The notes beneath the pieces are model-generated. The model saw only the letters and a program-made list of their open reading frames with translations. It had not been told where the DNA came from and did no database searches. Below are positions 59,925-64,000 of a stretch of DNA of 64,000 nt, piece after piece. Origin of the DNA: an uncultured Clostridia bacterium (GTDB lineage: Bacteria; Bacillota; Clostridia; TANB77; CAG-508); NCBI GenBank assembly GCA_948630815.1, contig CAPIEU010000001.1, positions 17,818 to 81,817 on the forward strand. Direction: 5' to 3'. Every line of letters starts with the position of its first letter. Position 1 is the first letter of the stretch. The position numbers and the translations under genes were made by a program.

Positions 59925-60713
59925 TTGGGAAAAATAATATCAGTAGCAAATCAAAAGGGTGGAGTCGGAAAAACTACAACATCAATAACTTTAAGCTCTA
60001 TGCTTGCACAAAAAAATAAAAAAGTATTATTAATAGATGCAGATCCACAAGGAAATGCTACAAGTGGAGTTGGAGTAGAAAAGAATATTGAGAAATCTGT
60101 ATATGATTTGATTGTTGAAGAAACTAAAGTAAATGAGATAGTAAAAGAAACCAATGTAAAAAATCTTAAACTATGTCCATCAAATATAAATTTGGCTGGT
60201 GCAGAAGTTGAACTTGTATCAATGATGTCTAGAGAACAAAGGCTTAAAGAGAAATTAGAAGAAATAAAAGAGGAATATGATTATATTATAATAGATTGCC
60301 CACCATCATTAGGTCTTATTACATTAAATGCTTTTACTGCATCAAATAGTGTATTAATACCAATTCAATGTGAATATTATGCGTTAGAAGGATTAGGACA
60401 ACTTATAAATACAATAAATTTAGTAAAAAAACATCTAAATAAAACTTTAGAAGTAGAAGGTGCATTGTTAACAATGTATGATATAAGGACAAACCTTTCA
60501 AACCAAGTTGTTAATGAAGTAAAAAAATATTTTGGAGATAAAGTATATAAAACAGTAATACCTAGGAATGTAAAGCTAAGTGAAGCACCAAGTTATGGAA
60601 TGCCTATCACAATGTATGATTCAAGATCAAAAGGTGCAAAAAGCTATGATAAATTTGTTAAAGAATTCTTAAAAAATAACGACACTGTCAAAAAAGCAAA
60701 ACACATGAAATAA
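59925..60713 (+). CDS. parA: Chromosome-partitioning ATPase ParA (Soj)
   Basis: 262 residues from the TTG at 59925, six nt after GGAGGG; an ATG ten codons earlier has no RBS and lies on the edge of the inverted-repeat promoter. Deviant Walker A KGGVGKTTTSI near 11-21, A' LLIDADPQGNATSG, and Walker B YIIIDCPPSLGLITLNA are all standard. Acts with ParB at parS in origin segregation and regulates DnaA in Bacillus. A clear operon with parB, 47 nt downstream. Confidence 0.96.
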   Translation: MGKIISVANQKGGVGKTTTSITLSSMLAQKNKKVLLIDADPQGNATSGVGVEKNIEKSVYDLIVEETKVNEIVKETNVKNLKLCPSNINLAGAEVELVSMMSREQRLKEKLEEIKEEYDYIIIDCPPSLGLITLNAFTASNSVLIPIQCEYYALEGLGQLINTINLVKKHLNKTLEVEGALLTMYDIRTNLSNQVVNEVKKYFGDKVYKTVIPRNVKLSEAPSYGMPITMYDSRSKGAKSYDKFVKEFLKNNDTVKKAKHMK

Positions 60714-60760
60714 ATAGTATAAATAAAGTTTATAGTAAAGAAGAAAGGATAGATATAAAT

Positions 60761-61603
60761 ATGGCTAAAAAGACTGGATTAGGAAAAGGATTAGATGCCT
60801 TATTTGCCAATAATATAGATGAAGAAATACGAGAAAATGAAGTAATAGAAAAGCTAAAAATAACAGAAGTAGAACCAAATAGAAATCAACCAAGAAAAAA
60901 TTTTGATGAAGAAGCATTAGATGAACTTGCAGAATCAATAAAAAGATATGGAGTTATTCAACCTATTATAGTAGTAAAAAAAGAAGATTATTATGAAATA
61001 GTTGCAGGAGAAAGACGTTGGAGAGCATCTAAAAAAGCTGGGTTAAAAGAAATTCCTGCAATTGTAAGAGAAAGTGACGAAAGAAAAAATAAGGAAATTG
61101 CATTAATAGAAAATGTACAAAGAGAAGATCTAAACGCATATGAAAAAGCACTAGGAATAAAGGAATTAATGGAGGAATATGGACTAACACAACAAGAAGT
61201 GGCTGAGATTTTGGGTAAAAGTAGAAGTAGTATTGCAAATACTGTAAGAATATTAAATCTTGACGAAAGAGTATTAGAACTAGTAAAAGAAGGAAAATTA
61301 CAAGAAGGACATGCCCGTACATTACTTGCAATAGAAGATAAAGATAAACAATATAAAATGGCTATAAAAATGATAGAGAATGGAGCAACTACAGTAAGAG
61401 ACTTCGAAAAAAATATTAATCACAAAAAAGATGAAAAGAAAAAAGATAAAAAATATGAAGCAATACTTGTGGATATAGAAAATTCATTTCAAGGTTTTTT
61501 TGGTTCAAAAGTAAAATTAGAACCAGGAAAAAGGAAAGGAAAAATAGTAATAGAATATACTTCAAATGAAGACTTAGAAAGAATACTTGAACTTATAAAA
61601 TAA
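60761..61603 (+). CDS. parB: Chromosome-partitioning protein ParB (Spo0J)
   Basis: 280 residues. MAKKTGLGKGLDALFAN is the family start. Then EPNRNQPRKNFDEEALDELA, the CTPase/clamp motif GERRWRASKKAGL, the helix-turn-helix (LTQQEVAEILGKSRSSIANTVRIL) and a C-terminal dimer domain. It binds parS (TGTTTCACGTGAAACA type); one near-match lies before mnmG. RBS AAAGGA. Confidence 0.96.
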   Translation: MAKKTGLGKGLDALFANNIDEEIRENEVIEKLKITEVEPNRNQPRKNFDEEALDELAESIKRYGVIQPIIVVKKEDYYEIVAGERRWRASKKAGLKEIPAIVRESDERKNKEIALIENVQREDLNAYEKALGIKELMEEYGLTQQEVAEILGKSRSSIANTVRILNLDERVLELVKEGKLQEGHARTLLAIEDKDKQYKMAIKMIENGATTVRDFEKNINHKKDEKKKDKKYEAILVDIENSFQGFFGSKVKLEPGKRKGKIVIEYTSNEDLERILELIK

Positions 61604-61675
61604 ATAAAATTTTTATTTAAATAATTAAAAAATTAAATAAAACAAAAATTAAAATAAAAGGGGATAAAAATTAGT

Positions 61676-62170
61676 ATGTATGATATATTAAGCTTTTTAA
61701 AAACAGATACATTTTTAATAATAATTTCTTGTGCAATAATTTTATTATTTTTACTATATTTAATAGACATAATTAAATTAATGAAGTTAAGGAAAAACTA
61801 TAAAAATTTTATGAATAAGATTGGAAACGGAAACAATATACAAGAGACAATAGAAAATTATATGAAAAAAATAGAAGAAGTACAAAAAGAAAATAATGAT
61901 TTGAAGAATTATTGCAAACAACTTGATAGTACATTAGCAACAAGTATCCAAAAAGTAGGCTTAGTAAGATATAGTGCATTTAAAGATACAGGAAGTGATT
62001 TAAGTTTTACATTAGCATTATTAAATGAAAAAAATACAGGAATAGTTTTAAATGGAATTTATTCAAGAGAAATGTCAAACATATATGCAAAACCAGTTGA
62101 AAATGGAATATCAACGTATACATTATCAGAAGAAGAAAAACAAGCAATAAAAAAAGCAATAGAAATCTAA
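61676..62170 (+). CDS. DUF4446 membrane protein
   Basis: 164 residues. One N-terminal membrane segment (FLIIISCAIILLFLLYLIDII), a coiled coil (YMKKIEEVQKENNDLKNYCKQL) and a C-terminal domain with QKVGLVRYSAFKDTGSDLSFTLALLNEKNTGIVL, in pieces VRYSAFKDTGSDLSFTLALL typical of DUF4446. Usually found directly after parB in Clostridia, as here. Unknown role, perhaps a membrane partner of the segregation machinery. RBS AAAGGGGA. Confidence 0.9.
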   Translation: MYDILSFLKTDTFLIIISCAIILLFLLYLIDIIKLMKLRKNYKNFMNKIGNGNNIQETIENYMKKIEEVQKENNDLKNYCKQLDSTLATSIQKVGLVRYSAFKDTGSDLSFTLALLNEKNTGIVLNGIYSREMSNIYAKPVENGISTYTLSEEEKQAIKKAIEI

Positions 62171-62187
62171 AATTCCAAAAATTACTA

Positions 62188-62217
62188 TTGACAAGTAAGG
62201 TTAAAATGTGCTAATAT
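62188..62217 (+). promoter_or_regulatory. Promoter of the tRNA-Ser pair
   Basis: TTGACA, 18 nt, TAATAT, about 33 nt before the first tRNA gene. Confidence 0.65.
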
Positions 62218-62250
62218 ATATACTGTTATCGACTTTGATTGGTAACATAT

Positions 62251-62342
<92 letters not shown>

Positions 62343-62360
62343 TTTTTTTATAATATTTAT

Positions 62361-62451
62361 GGAGCAGTACCCAAGTGGTTGAAGGGGGCAGTTTGCTAAA
62401 CTGCTAGGGTTCGTAAGGGCCGCGGAGGTTCAAATCCTCTCTGTTCCGCCA
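62361..62451 (+). tRNA. tRNA-Ser (anticodon GCT), CCA encoded
   Basis: Acceptor GGAGCAG paired with CTGTTCC (one wobble), anticodon arm CAGTTTGCTAAACTG, long variable arm, T-loop TTCAAAT, encoded GCCA end. Confidence 0.95.
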
Positions 62452-62461
62452 AAATATATAG

Positions 62462-62496
62462 GGGGTATAATTGGAAAGGCAATTATATCCTTTTTT
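62462..62496 (+). terminator. Terminator of the tRNA-Ser pair
   Basis: GGGTATAATTG-gaaagg-CAATTATATCC and a run of six T. Confidence 0.8.
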
Positions 62497-62558
62497 ATTA
62501 ATACAGTAGAAAAATGCGGAAAACTGGAAGCAGGCAAGAACAAATAAGGAGAGTATAT

Positions 62559-63701
62559 ATGAAAGAAGAACAAATAGTAAAACAAGTAATAGATCAAATG
62601 GAAAAAAATGAAACGACTTTTTCTAAATACGCAACAAAATCAAATGAAGCAATAAGATTAAAAGAAGAAAAAAGAGATATAAGATTAAATTTTGCAAGAG
62701 ATGCAGACAGAATACTTCATACATTAACATATACAAGATATATTGATAAAACACAAGTATACAGTGATATTACAAATGATCATATATCAAAAAGAATGAC
62801 ACATGTTCAATTTGTAAGCAAAGCTTCAAGAACTATTGCAAGAGCATTAGGTTTAAATGAAGATTTGTGTGAGGCAATATCATTAGGTCATGATGTTGGG
62901 CATACACCATTTGGACATAATGGGGAATATATATTAAGTGATATATCTAAAAAGGTATTATCAAAATCATTTGCACATAATTTAAATAGTGTAAGAGTAT
63001 TAAAAGAACTTGAAAATTCAGGTAAAGGATGTAATTTAACATTACAAGTTTTAGATGGAATAATGTGTCACAATGGAGAATTAGTAATGTCAAAATATGC
63101 TCCAGTAAAAAAAGATATAAATATTTTTTTGGAAGAATATAATAAATGTATGCAAGATGAAAATAATATAAAAAAATTAAGACCTATGACATTAGAAGGT
63201 TGTGTAGTTAGAATATCAGATATTATTGGATATATAGGAAAAGATATAGAAGATGCACAAGAACTAGGAAAAATAGATACAAAACAAATACCAGAAAATA
63301 TAACAAGAGAATTAGGTACGACAAATGCTGAAATAATGAATAATATAATAATGGATATAATAAAAAATAGTTTTAATAAACCATACATAGAAATGTCTAG
63401 AGAAATATTTAATGCAGTAGTAGATTTAAAAAAATTTAATATGGAAAATATATATAAAAAATCAGCAACAGAAGAACAATTAAAATTGTATAAAAAAATA
63501 TTTAATAATTTATATGACGTATATTTAGAAGCATTAAAAAATAAGAATTATAAAAATGATATATATTTATTTTTAAATAATATGTGTAATGAATATAAAA
63601 ATAATACGCAAACAGAACAAATTGTAATTGATTTTATATCTGGAATGACGGACAGATATATAGAATTACAATATAATAAATATATAAAAAATAAACATTA
63701 A
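62559..63701 (+). CDS. HD-domain protein, dGTPase-like
   Basis: 380 residues from the ATG at 62559 with AAGGAGAG upstream. RLNFARDADRILHTLTYTRYIDKTQVY is the typical start of dGTP triphosphohydrolase-like proteins; the HD metal site is SLGHDVGHTPFGHNGE near 106-121; further Asp and His follow in LDGIMCHNG and RISDIIGYIGKDIEDA. Such enzymes split dNTPs into deoxynucleoside and triphosphate; substrate range varies in the family. The C-terminal third is lysine- and asparagine-rich and less conserved. Transcribed after the tRNA genes, behind their terminator. Confidence 0.9.
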   Translation: MKEEQIVKQVIDQMEKNETTFSKYATKSNEAIRLKEEKRDIRLNFARDADRILHTLTYTRYIDKTQVYSDITNDHISKRMTHVQFVSKASRTIARALGLNEDLCEAISLGHDVGHTPFGHNGEYILSDISKKVLSKSFAHNLNSVRVLKELENSGKGCNLTLQVLDGIMCHNGELVMSKYAPVKKDINIFLEEYNKCMQDENNIKKLRPMTLEGCVVRISDIIGYIGKDIEDAQELGKIDTKQIPENITRELGTTNAEIMNNIIMDIIKNSFNKPYIEMSREIFNAVVDLKKFNMENIYKKSATEEQLKLYKKIFNNLYDVYLEALKNKNYKNDIYLFLNNMCNEYKNNTQTEQIVIDFISGMTDRYIELQYNKYIKNKH

Positions 63702-64000
63702 AATGAATATAAAGTTCTAGTTTGAAATAGTATAAAAAACATTAATTTATTTTTAAAAAATAAATTAACAAAATATTAAAAAAAGAAATATATTTTATAG
63801 TGTGAAATATTTATTAATAAAAATTATATAACAAAAATATAGTATTAAATCATAATAAAAAAATTTAATAAAATATAAGTAATTTAATAAGTAGAAAATA
63901 AATGAAAAATATTAAATAAAAGAAATATATTTTATAGTGTAAAATATTTATTAATAAAAATTATATAACGAAAAATATAGCATTAAATCATAATAAAAAA
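63702..64000. repeat. AT-rich noncoding tail with a 137-bp tandem repeat
   Basis: A block starting AGAAATATATTTTATAGTGT at 63784 recurs at 63921, 137 bp later, and runs to the window edge (about 80 bp compared, with three to four differences). The base composition is almost pure A/T. No gene or hairpin with function is evident. Confidence 0.75.

Overview
The window is a very AT-rich stretch of a low-GC Gram-positive chromosome that contains the replication origin. Gene content and order (dnaA, dnaN, recF, remB/yaaB-type gene, gyrB on one side; rpmH, rnpA, yidD, yidC, jag, mnmE, mnmG, rsmG, parA, parB, DUF4446 gene on the other) point to the class Clostridia (Bacillota). The reductase-ended NRPS, IPQTG-anchored surface proteins and DUF6273/prepilin-like protein suggest a gut Clostridium relative. 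No species can be named from the sequence alone.

Layout. 0-4.5 kb: end of an orotate phosphoribosyltransferase-like gene, a HEPN/MNT pair, a frameshifted HtrA protease, hisS. 4.8-15.3 kb: a dimodular NRPS (C-A-T-C-A-T-reductase) followed by a histidine kinase and a response regulator with an HD-GYP domain. 15.8-28.9 kb: ordinary chromosome (DUF975 protein, Tex, ABC-F, CorA, two cell-wall anchored proteins, VanW-like protein, XRE regulators, a CBM25-like protein). 28.9-30.3 kb: an SDR reductase, three tRNA genes and a DUF1858 protein. 30.5-36.4 kb: half of a type IV secretion-like machine (VirD4, VirB2-like, VirB6-like, PrgI) and then DnaD-like and DnaC-like replication genes. 36.5-37.8 kb: a prepilin-like DUF6273 protein divergent from a small HTH regulator. 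37.9-47.9 kb: gyrA and gyrB, separated by the second half of the T4SS-like set (VirB4, a TraC-like protein, a CpaE/TadZ-like ATPase and an unknown protein). 48-64 kb: the oriC core and the plus-strand housekeeping operons, two tRNA-Ser genes, a dGTPase-like HD protein and a tandem repeat at the right edge.

How they work together. DnaA boxes lie on both sides of dnaA, with a DnaA-trio-like run beside the dnaN-proximal boxes, so the origin looks bipartite as in Bacillus. parAB lies 8 kb away under a promoter that carries a perfect inverted repeat. The NRPS and the two-component pair are adjacent and probably co-regulated; the predicted product class is an (N-acyl) dipeptide aldehyde or a cyclised derivative. 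The T4SS-like genes lack any visible relaxase or integrase, so they look like a resident secretion or DNA-transfer device rather than a complete ICE.

The most unusual feature is a superfamily of about ten intergenic, strongly palindromic elements of 130-200 bp. Most share ends of the type GTTCAGTC...GACTGAAC and a GGAGCGG block next to one end, but they carry at least three different cores. One core (subfamily A) shows compensatory changes in its stem. Four genes (htrA, the NRPS-linked kinase, an LRR surface protein, virD4) carry single-base frameshifts, which may be real or may be assembly error.
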